A DNA stretch of 64,000 bases, taken from NCBI GenBank assembly GCA_963678675.1, contig OY783200.1:5034501-5098500 (forward strand). The letters run 5' to 3'. A model generated the notes under the pieces. It was given only the letters and a program-made list of their open reading frames with translations, was not told the DNA's origin and ran no database searches. Each line of letters begins with the position of its first letter. Positions within the stretch are counted from its first letter, which is position 1. Of the stretch, positions 32,045 to 43,069 are shown in pieces. The translations under genes were made by a program, and so were the position numbers. This DNA is from Xiphydria camelus (lineage: Eukaryota > Arthropoda > Insecta > Hymenoptera > Xiphydriidae).

Positions 32045-32672
32045 AAAGTTCATCAATATAGTTAAGTCAAGTAAGGCGAAATAAAGATTTTATTAAGACA
32101 GGAAAATATGTGGTTATTATTAAAATGTTTATTTCATTCAGACGGCTGCTTCGAAGGATCGAATTGTGTCTAATAAATATCGTAATAGTTGACGAATATT
32201 TACTTGGTCCAACGAAATGTTTATTTCGCCATATTCGAATGAACGTTTATTGCACGGAAAAATAAATAAATTGCGGCGTTTGCAAAATGTTTGGTAAATT
32301 TCGGGACAGGGATATTTTTTGTTAGGATAACTACAGTTTTAGTAAAAATTACAGTAAAATCTGTAGAAGTTGCAAGTGTTGCTGTAATTTTTACTAAAAC
32401 CGTAGTTATTGCAATAACAAAAATAAATCGCAGCATTTACAAAGTTTGTAATACATTTTAGACGAGGTCAATTTATTGTAACGATAACTACAATTTTAGT
32501 AAAAATTATAGTAAAATTTGTAGAAGTTGCAAGCATATTGCTGTAATTTTTATTAAAATTGTAGCTTTCGTAACAATAAATTGGCCTTGTATCGAAATTT
32601 AACACGAACTTTGTAAGTGCCACGATTAATTTTTTCTCGTGCAACTATAAATAAATTGTTTTCCCGGTGAGG
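32045..32672. mobile_element. GGCGAAATAAA-family repeat split by a nested foldback
   Basis: The outer parts (32045-32250 and 32644-32672) match the copies at 33225-33463 and 39362-39622: AAAATGTTTATTTCATTC, GTTTATTTCGCCATATTC, and AACTATAAATAAATTGTTTT. The break is at a TTTATTGCA site, where the inner foldback begins. Confidence 0.8.
32251..32643. mobile_element. Nested foldback with TGCACG termini
   Basis: The left end TGCACGGAAAAATAAATAAA and right end (inverse TGCACGAGAAAAAATTAATC) pair. Inner copies of ACTACAGTTTTAGTAAAAAT appear four times in alternating orientation. A related diverged copy is at 39064-39300. Confidence 0.8.
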
Positions 32673-32679
32673 GTGCAAC

Positions 32680-33224
32680 GCTGAGTTTTCGGAGTTACGT
32701 GTCAATTTCTAGGAGACAGACTCGCCCTCCTGCGGTTTCGAAAATTCCGACGAGCAGGCGACGCGTGATTTTAGCGCCGCGCGCGCGGGAGCGCGCGTCA
32801 TATCGACCCCTCGGCTTTCGCCGGCGGGGGTGTAGTTACGGCGGGGGATGCATTAGGCATGCGAAGGCCGACTCGCGGAGACGCGGCTGTTGGGAAGAAC
32901 GTGAGGGTGCTTCGAGTGGGTCGTTGCGATGATACTTTCCGCATACACGCAACGTCGGGCCGTGAGTGGTGGGGGAGGGGAGCGGAGAAGGTGGTCCAGG
33001 AGTAGAGATGGCGCGACAAACTCGAATAGATAATGGACCCCTCTCTCCGTCCCTCGTTGCTTCCCCGGGTGTGCGTACCACGTGTTTGTTTAGTACACAC
33101 CGGAATAACGGGTTGCATATCGGTTGGCGCAACCCTTCTGCTGAGGTTTCTTGCAATTTCGCGATAATACCGGCAGCCGAGAGGTACGAACTAAATGACC
33201 CCTGCATACCAAGAAGAAAGTTTA
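32680..33224. other. GC-rich unique DNA, no gene seen
   Basis: CpG-rich with open frames to 123 codons on the minus strand and no motif. Confidence 0.5.
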
Positions 33225-33463
33225 TCGACAGTTACTAAATTTAATTTAAAATACGGCGAAATCAATATTTCGTCAGGATGAGAAAATATATTTTAATTAT
33301 TAGGAGGTTTATTTCATTCGACTGATTGTCTCGAAGGATCAAATTGTGCCAAACACAAATATCACGATAGTTAACAAATATTTACTCGATCTAATACAAT
33401 GTTTATTTCGCCATATTTGAACGAACATTTATTAACTATAAATAAACTGTTTCCTCGGTGCAG
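33225..33463. mobile_element. GGCGAAATAAA-family repeat, uninterrupted copy
   Basis: Runs from ACGGCGAAATCAATATTTCG through TTTATTTCGCCATATTTG to ACTATAAATAAACTGTTTCC. It serves as the empty-site reference for the interrupted copy at 32045. Confidence 0.75.
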
Positions 33464-33465
33464 AT

Positions 33466-33993
33466 TTCTATAGACTCCCATAGATTCTCATAGACAATTT
33501 CTACGGGAAATTCCTCTTCGTCCTTTTGAAATATTTGTAGCGAATATCTACAATTGCCGTGTCAAAAGCACATCGGGTTTCCATGGACCACTTCTGTGGG
33601 AATCCGATGTGCTTTTAACACGACGATTCTAGATGTCCGCTGGGAAAGTTTGAGAAGGACAAATAAGAATGCATTGAATTGTATGTGCATCTGAGATGAT
33701 AAGTAGGAATTTATATCGAATTTTATTTGTACCGCAAAATATAACAAGTTAAATCCCACAAAGAAAAAAAAACATGTAGACGCCGTTTTATTTGCAATTA
33801 CTAATAGAACGTTACAAAATTGCATTTGTTTCAATAGATATACGTGGAATCTACTATATTCCCATTCATCCCCCTCAGATTTTTATCAGTTGGTATCCAG
33901 AATTCCTATATTAAAAGCACATCAAATTCCCATAGATATTATACGGGGTCTCTAAAAGTTTTCTACGACAATCTATGATGTTTTTTTTAATGG
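33466..33993. mobile_element. CCCTATTGAAAA-family MITE, partial plus full copy
   Basis: A short fragment (33466-33595, with GCCGTGTCAAAAGCACATCG) precedes a fuller copy beginning TGTGGGAATCCGATGTGCTT and ending CTATGATGTTTTTTTTAATG. Non-coding. Confidence 0.7.
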
Positions 33994-33994
33994 G

Positions 33995-34580
33995 ACACTG
34001 CTTACATTTATTCCCCCGATTATTCGAAAAAGCATAAAACGAGCACTAAAATTATAGATGGAAAAAACTGATTGAATGGATTAATTAAGTTTGAATTATT
34101 TCAAGTAATTATATATTTTTTTAACTTGGATAATCGCGTTCAATTTAATATTCGTTCATTCTCAAATAACATGTGTTTAATTACTGTAAGTAGATATTCG
34201 GTTGCTATAATTTTACATATTTAGCCCATCACATATGACTACGATTACACATTTAGTTCGCTACATATGATTATGAGCAGTTGGACCGCGAGTAAGTATT
34301 TTTTTGGTGTGTAATATCTATTTACATTGATTATACTCATACTTGTTGTGAATATACGAGTATCGAAATAAACACGATTTTCTTAACTCAAACAAATATA
34401 TTAGGCATTGTTTCCAATATACGAACTGCAAAACGTCGGCGTGCAAGATTTATGGTCGCCGCGGCACGACACTGGAAAATTGGCCAGGGCTCTTGAAACG
34501 TCTCCGCGTGCGCGCGCGGGCGCCCAATTTCCGCAGGGAGTTATGCCTTTTCAGTGGCACGGGTCTGGAGACGATGATTA
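33995..34580. other. AT-rich unique DNA
   Basis: Contains two diverged copies of TACATATTTAG/CACATATGACTACGATTAC near 34215 and 34250. A 66-codon frame at 34408 has no motif. Confidence 0.5.
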
Positions 34581-34582
34581 CA

Positions 34583-34892
34583 CAAGCAAAACATTTTGGT
34601 CAAAGTAAAGTAATTCACTAAATGATATCAATTTTTTTAGGTCAAAATGACATCAAACGCCTTTCGGAAATGACAAAACAATGAGGTTTTTGAGGTTTTA
34701 CCATTATATCGTCACTCACCAAATGGCGTCATTCAATTTTTTTCGTTGAAATGACATCACACGTTTTTCAGAAGTGACAAGACAATAAGTTTTCGTCACT
34801 ATTTTATAATTTCTAAAAAACGTTTGATGTCATTTTGACAAAAAATGACGTAATTTAGAGTCACATTATTTTTACCAAAGCGCGTCGCATGG
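34583..34892. mobile_element. TGACGTCA-type palindromic MITE
   Basis: CAAGCAAAACATTTTGGTCA at left and the inverse of ACCAAAGCGCGTCGCATGG at right are diverged ends. The interior has AAAATGACATCAAACGCCTT and the inverse CGTTTGATGTCATTTTGAC. Confidence 0.7.
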
Positions 34893-34899
34893 CTCTTTC

Positions 34900-36090
34900 T
34901 CAAGGAGGAGCGATAAGTCAAGATAACGTCCAACCGACATCATCTGGATGTCGAAAAATTAACGATCTTGTCGGGCCATACAAATGACTCCGAGCTGACT
35001 CATTATAATTTGGGCTTCGCGCTCTCCCAGTATTCTCCTTAATTATTATTGGCGATTATTCAATTCTTCCCCTCAAAATTCCCGGAAATAAAACAGTAGC
35101 TAACGTTTCCGTGGATAAAACAGCTTCGTATTTCAATAGACATCTCTTCGTCCGAAAGCATCGAAGAGCAATTTCCGGACCCACAGTCCGGCCTGGTTAA
35201 AATCGGACGGAAACATTAATCCTCGCATCGACGACGTGGCAGGGGAAAAGGGGGTGTTTTTGACGGCGGCCCGTCGCGCGGATCTCTTATTCACGCAAGC
35301 AAATTTATCTTCGCGGCGGTCGGGGCTGCGACGACGGCGCAGGGGTAGCGAACAATTCCGGACGACCGGATACGGTAGTCGCGCTATAGTGGCGCGGGGG
35401 TGATGGGGGCCCGTGGTCCTATAAAGTAATATCGTGTATTCGCGGGGCGTTGGTTTCCACTCGCGAAACCATTAGCGCTCGCGCGTCGGTGTGCGCGCCC
35501 GCGGAAACGGATACGGGGCGGGGGGTGTGCGCGTCCTTCCGCTTTTCTCGCACCCCCATCGCGGCGCGGAGTATATCACGGGGTGTTTCCAGGTATTAAT
35601 TCTCCGGGCTCCGAATCTTCCGGGGCCTCGATATCTACGTTTCTAGGCCAGTTGCCCCCCCCCCCCTTGTTATAATGGGGCTAAAGTTCGAGCGCAAAAC
35701 AGTCGACGATCGGCGCGTGGTTCGCGGGAAGCTCGACTGTGTTTTTTATCGCCTTCGCTCCTCGCAGCTTCTCTTTTTTCTCTATGCGGGACAGTCGAGA
35801 TGCGAGTGCGGCGCGCGGGAAAAAGGAACGACAGCTTTTCACTGTCGAGGGAAACTTTTGCGCCGTCCCTTTTCGGGTGACGAAGGATCGATTAGATGCG
35901 GTTTTTTGACGCGACGTTTAACGGTGGACAATGATACTTTCTTAGCCTGTATATATATTGGGTAAGTTATCGTTTTGTCGAAACCAAGAATAACCAATGA
36001 TCAGGACGAAGACATACGTACGTTGGCGTATGGCGTTAGAAATTATAACGTATTCAAGTGTGAAGTATCGTGATGCTATGATTCTAATAA
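34900..36090. other. GC-rich unique DNA, no gene seen
   Basis: CpG-rich with C12 at 35655-35666. A 96-codon frame at 35675-35965 lacks a motif and splice support. A TATA-like TATATATATTGGG near 35950 is not enough to call a promoter. Confidence 0.5.
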
Positions 36091-36150
36091 TAGGAAAGAA
36101 CTATTTTCGCAGTTGTATTATGGCGAACGAAAATGTGAGTTCGCCAACTC

Positions 36151-36233
36151 GTGGCGGAGCGTTTCGTCCTGGAGTCGGTCCGTGGACTCGTCAGTAAGGC
36201 TAGGCCGACTCCTGCGTCTAAACGCTCCGTGAC
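36151..36233. repeat. GC-rich hairpin, arms about 31 bp
   Basis: GGCGGAGCGTTTCGTCCTGG at 36153 pairs imperfectly with the inverse of GACTCCTGCGTCTAAACGCT near 36207. The loop is about 21 bases. It could be a structured RNA or an element end; no stronger claim is possible. Confidence 0.5.
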
Positions 36234-36239
36234 TCCTCC

Positions 36240-37515
36240 GTGCGAGACGTGGCTCTTATATACCTGTACCGTTGTCGGACACTAACGAGAAGCCGAGAGC
36301 CGTGGGCCGGTAGCCGCGGAGTCGATGGCCGAGAGGGTCGGCGCCATCTGGCGGCAGGCCGTCGTAGCGTGACGGGTCGCCACAGTATCGTTCTCCACTG
36401 ACGTCACATAAACTTTATTAAATGAAATTAAAGAAAACCGAATTAATGAAACACGCGTAACTGTAGTAAAATACATACATATCTATCTATATAAAATTCC
36501 ATAATATTCCATTTGGATTAATATTTCAAACAGTTGACGTATTTGCCGTAATTTATCACGGCTTACATAACCTATTTCTACGTTATTCGCAAACAATGCA
36601 AATCTACTTATAATTATGTAAACTAAAAAATCTCTCAAATTCTATACATTCCCATAGAATCGACTGTATATCGACGTAGATTTTTGGCGTCCATTCGAGG
36701 TACTCCTTCACAGTCTACCGTGCAATTTTCTCCCGCCAAGAATGTATTCTACGGATACCGGCTACTCTATTTTTTCCCCCGCCAGTAGACGCGTGCACCG
36801 GACAGGGCCGTCGAGAAAAATCGAGGAAATATCCGAGAAGCCCGCCTCCCTCAAAGGCCACTCTCTCCCCCTCCCGCCATCTCCGCGTCGAAGTCCGGCC
36901 ATTAGACTTTTTTGCCCGCCCGGCCGGAGGCGCGAGAGCTCGACAAACAAAAATCCCTGCAGGCGTTACCGCAATATCGCCGCGCGGTCCAATAATGGAG
37001 AGAGAGAGAGAGAGAGCGAGAGAAAGAGGGATGCGGCGGTGAGCAACCCCCGCGCGCGCGGGCGCGCGGCGGAATCGCTTAAACTATATCCCGGAGGATT
37101 TATATCGACGGGGATGGGAAGAGAGGGAAAAAACAATAACGGGGGAAGAGGAGGAAAATAAAAAAAACATTCGCACCGCGCTTTTTCGGGAGTGTGTCGA
37201 CCGTTGTGGTAAGGGAGTGGACAACGTCGCGTGTACGGGATGGGTTTTACCTGTGCGTAAAAAAAAGCCGCTGGTGGAAGGGTGGACGCTCAATTTATAA
37301 TATTTATCGCGCGCGGGGAGCCGATAATGGAATTTCGCCGGCGCTTCCTTCGCCTCGCGCACCCCTAACGCTTTCGCCGGCTCCACGTACGCCCCTGGCG
37401 GTCCCGCGTCCAGCTTCGAGGGGCGCGGCTCGCGTAATATCTCTCGTAAATATGACCGGTAGCGGGTAAATATTTTTTCTCCCGACCACACACACACCCC
37501 GTGAAGCTACTCCGT
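36240..37515. other. Mixed unique DNA, GC-rich 36740-37500
   Basis: Short (GA)n at 37000-37020 and (CA)n near 37487. Open frames to 139 codons on both strands lack motifs. Confidence 0.5.
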
Positions 37516-37522
37516 ATAGGTA

Positions 37523-38494
37523 GGGGAGACTGTTGTACCTTGGAACGATTATTGATAATTTCAGTTTAACTGATGATTGGGAAAGTATTTAAACGAGATT
37601 TCCTGCTGAATTGATGAGATATCTATTCTTTTCTTTAAAAATAACATTTTAAAAAAGTCACCAGCGACAGAATCCGTGAGCACGGGTGTACATATCTAAG
37701 ATGTAAAGGAAATTTTACAAATATTGATGCCAAGGTGTTTTCTAACATAATTTTTACTAGCTAAAAATTGTTCCAAGGTACAGCAGACTTAATGTACCTT
37801 GAAACACAGATAATAACCAACTAAAAAAATTAACTAAGTAAGAGTTCGGATTATTTAAAAATATAAATTTTACCAGATATCATAAATTAACAAAAGCACT
37901 TGTAAAAAAGAACAAAACCTTTTGGAAATAGCAACTTAGAGTTCAACTATGCTTCTTTTCTTTTTGGTGATGAAAAACTCAAAATATGATTGACAGGATT
38001 GACAGGATCTCTTTTTTACCTTCTTTACTACGAGGCATAATTGGAAAAATTCTGAAATAAAAAATTAACGTTCTTTATTAACGTTCCAAGGTACAAGATG
38101 TGCCGATGTTTCAAGGTACAAGAGAGTGCAACATTACTAAAAACGGCTGCCTCCGCGCCGAAGCTAAGTTTACAGAGGAAAATAACATCATGTATTTTTA
38201 CTCACCATTGAACACTATTACACAGAAAAATTGTTTAATAGTTTCAAAGTCACCAGTTCTCAAATTATCTACACACGAATACGATGCTAATTACTTACTT
38301 TCTATGGCGAAAAAACTCATTTTTATTGCACAACTTCAAAATACCTCTGTGATGCGTGAAACATGAATGCACTACTGAAGGTCAAGCAAGTGAGGATTAT
38401 ACCGTAATTTTGAGTCGATAAATGGCGACGTCTGTCATAAATATGAAGCGTTTCAAGGTACATTATGCCCTAGGTACAACAGCTTAATCTACCC
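37523..38494. mobile_element. TA-flanked element with CTGTTGTACCTTGGAAC termini
   Basis: About 972 bp. TA precedes the left end GGGGAGACTGTTGTACCTTG; the right end is the inverse GGGTAGATTAAGCTGTTGTA. The motif CCAAGGTACA (or TTCAAGGTACA), in both orientations, recurs inside at about 37770, 37793, 38084, 38108 and 38453. An 88-codon plus-strand frame at 38100-38366 overlaps two of these sites and has no motif. Same architecture as 10124 and 19125. Confidence 0.75.
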
Positions 38495-38499
38495 ACCCG

Positions 38500-39060
38500 T
38501 TCTCATCCCCCGGCGCCGCAGGAACGAGAATAAAAAGCTGTTCGACGTTTCCGGCGTTGCGCGCCCGAAAAAAAGGGTGAAACGGTTCGCGAATCGTCCT
38601 CTTGATCGCTTCTTCGAACGTCGACGTAAAACATTGACAGGCGCGCCTAAAATTCGCCCGCTCTCCAACCTTTCACCGCCGCGCGTGCGTACGAAATCCG
38701 CAACCCTCTCGCCGCGCGCGGCATATTTACGCGCCCGCGGGGAAAATATATATCGAGATATATATAAATTCTGATTGAGAGGGTCGCCGCTATCCGGGGT
38801 AATCTAGATATTTACGGCGACTTCCTCTCCTCGCGAGAAATTCGAGAGCGGGATGGTGGCGAGCTTTCTTTTTGCGCGCGATTCTCGCGACGGGCGGCGC
38901 GTGAATTTGGCGGGTGGGTTTGGGTGGGGGAACGAAAATTCCGAAAGGCGCGATGAGCGATCGCGTATATATGGGGCGTTTCACGCCCTTCGGCAACTGG
39001 AAAATTTCGTTTTCTCGCAAGTTTTTTTTTATCGCTGATTCGAAATATTTAGACGATATT
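38500..39060. other. GC-rich unique DNA, no gene seen
   Basis: CpG-rich with short open frames and no motif. Confidence 0.5.
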
Positions 39061-39063
39061 GTT

Positions 39064-39300
39064 CAAACGGAAAAAAGAATCGTAGCGTTCACAAAATTTG
39101 TGGTAAATTTTAGGACGAGGCGAATTTATTTTTATGATAACTACAATTTTAGTAAAATTTATAGTACCTATATAAAACTTGTAGAAGTTTCAAGTGTTGC
39201 TGCAATATTTACTAATATTTTAGTTATCGTAACAATAAATTGACCTTGTCCTGAAATTTACCGCAAACTTTGTAAATGCTACGATTTACTTTTTTAACGT
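39064..39300. mobile_element. Foldback related to the nested element at 32251
   Basis: AACTACAATTTTAGTAAAAT, GTAGAAGTTTCAAGTGTTGC and ATTTACCGCAAACTTTGTAA match the 32251 element in the same order, with diverged ends. Confidence 0.65.
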
Positions 39301-39361
39301 GGACCTCGTATTTTTTCATTTTTCATTTTCGGGCTTACCTCTCAAATAAACGGGAGTTCTA

Positions 39362-39622
39362 CACCGAGAAAACAGTGTATTGATAGTTAATAAATGTGAT
39401 TTCAAATATGTACGGCGAAATAAATATTTCGTATTTAGGATAAGAAAATATATGCTAATTATTAAAATTTTTATTTCATTCAAATGGTTGCCTCAAAAGA
39501 TTTGATTGTATCAAATAAATATAGTAATACCTAACGAATATTTACTCGGTCCAATAAAGTGTTTATTTCGCCATATTGAAACAAATATTTTGTAACTACA
39601 AATAAACTGTTTTCTCCATGTA
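39362..39622. mobile_element. GGCGAAATAAA-family repeat with visible termini
   Basis: ACACCGAGAAAACAGTGTAT at left pairs with the inverse of AAATAAACTGTTTTCTCCAT at right, giving the best view of this family's ends. The middle has GTTTATTTCGCCATATTG. Confidence 0.75.
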
Positions 39623-39774
39623 TGATGTAAATTTTCACAAAATTTTCTTTGTACTTATCGATCAAGAAGGAGGAAGATTTCGTCGATAAAGCCTGGTTCT
39701 CAATTTCAAAAACAAAAAAAAAAGGTACGATCATTCCGTGATTTATTAAAGGGGTTGGTATCTAATTTGGTATG

Positions 39775-40060
39775 ATTCGGTTTATCACAATTTTTTTACT
39801 GCAGATTCGAAATATTTAAATAAACTTATTTACCCGTCATTTTTTCAGTTTTCATTTTCAGCCCTATCAGAGCTGGAAAACAACATTTTGAAATGCAGCT
39901 ACGTTATCATATTGTGAACCTATCTCTCTTGCACTCGTTGCTCAGCATAAGCGCGTCTCTCTTGCGTTTCGATGACGTCACAACGTTACAGAGATGAACG
40001 CGCTTATAATTCATTGTCAGCGAATAATTGTTTTTTCGGAAATTTTCATTTTCTCATCAC
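39775..40060. repeat. GACGTCAC-family repeat, single unit
   Basis: TGCAGATTCGAAATATTTAA, AATGCAGCTACGTTATCA, TCTCTTGCACTCGTTGCTCA and TTTCGATGACGTCACAACG are shared with 48690-48975 and, inverted, with 51816-53036. Confidence 0.75.
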
Positions 40061-40072
40061 AGTAAGTATGTA

Positions 40073-40464
40073 GGGTAAACCACCCAGTTATTGGACACTT
40101 AAGCATTTTACAAAATTTGAAAGCGTGTTAAAAAGATATTTTTCTACCTAGAGAGATATGAGCGGTGCCTTGTATTAAAATTGAAAATATATTGGCCTTA
40201 CATTCTAGTACCTTACAATTTTAAGTTGAAAAGAATATAATTTTCAACGATAAAAAACTAGGATCAAGTCGAAAAACTTAGTTATTGGACAATGTTCTTA
40301 TTTTTTGGAAATACTGAATCTAGTAATTGGACAGTAAAGAATCAATGAGCCAGGTACGGTTTTTGATAATATTTATTTAAGTAAAAACTAGGAATCTTGT
40401 TTTCATTTATTTAAATCAGACTGTCCAATAACTCTAAGGTGTCCGATAACTAGGTGGTTTACCC
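40073..40464. mobile_element. TA-flanked MITE with CACCCAGTTATTGGACAC termini, second copy
   Basis: 392 bp with TA on both sides. Ends GGGTAAACCACCCAGTTATT and inverse GGGTAAACCACCTAGTTATC. Internally collinear with the inverse of 19125-19522 (for example AGCCAGGTACGGTTTTTGAT). Confidence 0.9.
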
Positions 40465-40469
40465 TATAC

Positions 40470-41440
40470 AAATTACAAATTGAATTTAAAAACATGAATG
40501 TTTTTCTTATAAAAAGACCGAATTGTCGTACTCGTATGACTTTATAATTATATATTTTTCAAGATACATTCATTTTTCGAGTAGCTAAAGTGCCGAGAAA
40601 CGCCCCACATCCGTACCAGATACGAAATGTAATATCGTCGGGGACGCTGCGCCCTCCCCCCGTCCCGCTCTATCGCTTCCACGTGAAAATACAGAAGCGG
40701 CTAAGGTGAATTTCTCGATAACCCGAGTTATTAACTCATAAAGGCCGGAGTTAAGGCCGTCGGAGGAGAGAGAGAGAGAGAGAGAGAGCGCGACGAACGC
40801 CGGATGGGGGATGAAACATCCCCCGCTATTATCGCAAATTTACATGCCGGCGTGGGCGAGGAAGAGAGACGGGCGACCCACCCCCAAAACCCCCTCCGTT
40901 TCCCTCTTTTGCAGCCGAGCTGCTCCTTGGCAATAAAAGCCCGCGCTATAACGCATAATGGTTTAATTAAGAAGTTGTAGCTACGGCGTCATCGTAGGTG
41001 GTTAGCGCCGTATACAGTCGCCGAAGCAGTCGAACACCGCGCGCGCGCGCGCGGGGTGTCCCGGAAGGCTTTGATTTACGCGCCCACCGCAACCGCGCTC
41101 CTCACATCCGCGCGCAGCGGTGCACCGTGCGATATTAATCCGGGAATTTCTCATTTCGGCGGGGCGATTCGCCGAGAAAAACGATCGGGGAAACTTCGGG
41201 TCGCCTTCCGGGTGAGCCAGGTGCCCCGAAGAGATTCATTACCGCGGTTCGTCTTGGCGATGCGTCGTGCCCCACCCTCGTTGCTGCGGCAAAAAGTGCA
41301 GCAGAATTCGCGCCTCATTTGCATGGCTAATCGAAATCTTGGAAACTCTCGGCGTTCGCTGGCGTAAAATGGAGTCTCGCGGATGAAATCGAGTCCCCGC
41401 CCCAAGTAGATTCGTTCTATCGGATCACCTCTACCCGTGT
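40470..41440. other. GC-rich unique DNA, no gene seen
   Basis: (GA)n at 40770-40788 and (CG)n at 41040-41053. A 103-codon plus-strand frame at 41056-41367 lacks a motif. Confidence 0.5.
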
Positions 41441-41443
41441 AGA

Positions 41444-42060
41444 AATTAGTTAGGGATGGCCCTAGTTAAGAAGAGGCCTCTACAAGGCTGAACTAGGGCT
41501 TCTTTGCTATTGACTTAGATGGGCCATGTCGAGGCTTTCTAAAGTTTCCTTATTTTTAAATTATAAGGTCAGCTTGTAAGGACCTCTTCAGGGTTTGATA
41601 ATGAAGCCCTGTTGAGAAATAAAGAGGCTTTGTTAATAAAGACTTAGTAGGGCCCTATCGGGGCATTTCTAGATTTTCTAGTCGTTACATTTTTAACTAT
41701 GTACAAGTAAGGGGCCTTATTAAGGCATTTCAATTGGGGCCCGATTAATTGCTGTTAATAGGGGCAATTAGTTAGAGATGGCCTTAGTTAAGAAAAGGTC
41801 GCTGTAAGGCTGAACTAGGTCTTCCCTGATAAGGGATTCCTTATTGTTACCTGGTAGGGCCCTGCCGAGGCTTTCCAAGGTTTCCTTATTTTTAAACTGT
41901 AAGGCTCTAGTAAGGCCAACTTGTAAGGGCCTCTTTAGGGTTTCATAAGGATACTTTGTTAAGAAATAAGTAGGCTTTGTTAATAAAAACTTAGTAGGGC
42001 CCTATCGGGGCATTTCTAGATTTTTTAGTTGTTAAATTTTAACTATGTGCAAGTAAGACC
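41444..42060. repeat. Two-unit tandem repeat, period about 322 bp
   Basis: AATTAGTTAGGGATGGCC at 41444 and AATTAGTTAGAGATGGCC at 41766 start collinear units with GGCTTTGTTAATAAA, GACTTAGTAGGGCCCTATCG and TCGGGGCATTTCTAGATTTT. It is rich in AGGGCC/GGCCCT. The second unit is cut by the mariner fragment, and similar AGGGCC-rich DNA resumes at 42645-42990. Confidence 0.85.
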
Positions 42061-42077
42061 TTAATAATTGAAAGTTT

Positions 42078-42631
42078 TTTATGGCGTATCGGAACCGGTA
42101 ATGTGAGAAATGGATCTATTTCGGCAACCCGAAATGGAAAAAATCATGGGTTGATCTTGGCCAACCATCAACGTCGATACCAAAACGAAACATCCACGGT
42201 CACAAAACAATGCTTTCAATTTGGTGGAATATGTGGAAAATTTCGTTCATTACGAGCTGTTGAAACCAAACGAAGCAATTACTGCCGAACGTTATCAACA
42301 ACAATTGGAGCGTTTAAATGATAATTTGATGCAACAACGACCATCAATTGCATGAAATCGCCGAAAAGTCATTCTTCTTCAACACAAGCAACACGACTTG
42401 GAAAATACACACTTTTATAATTACCAAAAAGTCAAAAATTGGGTTGCTGAGTGGATTAGCTGAAAAAGTAGAAAACTCTTTCGTCGCGGAATTCAACTTC
42501 TGCCAGAAAATTGGGAAAAAGTTATAGCTTCTGAAGACAAATACTTCGATTGAGATATTCACACATTTTATTACGACATAATGTTTCAAAATCAAGAAAA
42601 AAACAGCGGCTTTCAATGCAACCCCCTAATA
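42078..42631 (+). pseudogene. Decayed mariner transposase, internally deleted
   Basis: Plus-strand pieces match the copy at 2796-3478: ATGGCGTATCGGAACCGGTA at the start, a diverged TYR-like KNHGLILANH frame, HKTMLSIWWNM-like and ELLKPNEAITAERYQQQLER in different frames. Then comes a jump over the segment with the second and third catalytic Asp, then QHDLENTHFYNYQKVKN and a LLPENWEKV-like end. Frameshifts and stops throughout. It ends at the shared GGCTTTCAATGCAACCCCC. It lies inside the AGGGCC-rich repeat. Confidence 0.85.
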
Positions 42632-42639
42632 TTAAAGAA

Positions 42640-43015
42640 TAAAAGGGCCTTACTGATCAATTAGATGAGAAAACGTAACTGAAGTTGTAAATCTTGAGAA
42701 TCTCGCTAATACAGTATAACTGCCGTGTACCCTCTGAGCTAAAAAACGGAAGAATAATGTTAAAAAAACATTTTCTTTTAGATTGATTCGTACATTATAA
42801 ATTATGAATTGAAACCCATATTTTTGTCAACTAATTCAGTCGGGCCCTTCTTATACACCCACCAAATACGGCCCTACGTGATAGAACTACCTTAAAATAT
42901 GGGCTTCGCGCACCAAACGTTACATCCTCCTCATCAAGTCCCGATTACAAATAGGGCCGAATAATCAGGCCCTTATTACAGCTTTAAGACCATTTTTACA
43001 CGAGTATACATACGT
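42640..43015. repeat. AGGGCC-rich repeat, continuation
   Basis: AAAAGGGCCTTACTGATCAA, GGGCCCTTCTTATACACC and ATCAGGCCCTTATTACAGC resemble the 41444 units, in part inverted. Diverged. Confidence 0.5.
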
Positions 43016-43037
43016 AGTCCCGAGCGGGAAGCCAACC

Positions 43038-43069
<32 letters not shown>

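Noticed and set aside
35940..35965. TATA-like promoter
   Set aside because: AT-rich strings of this kind are common here and no gene follows.
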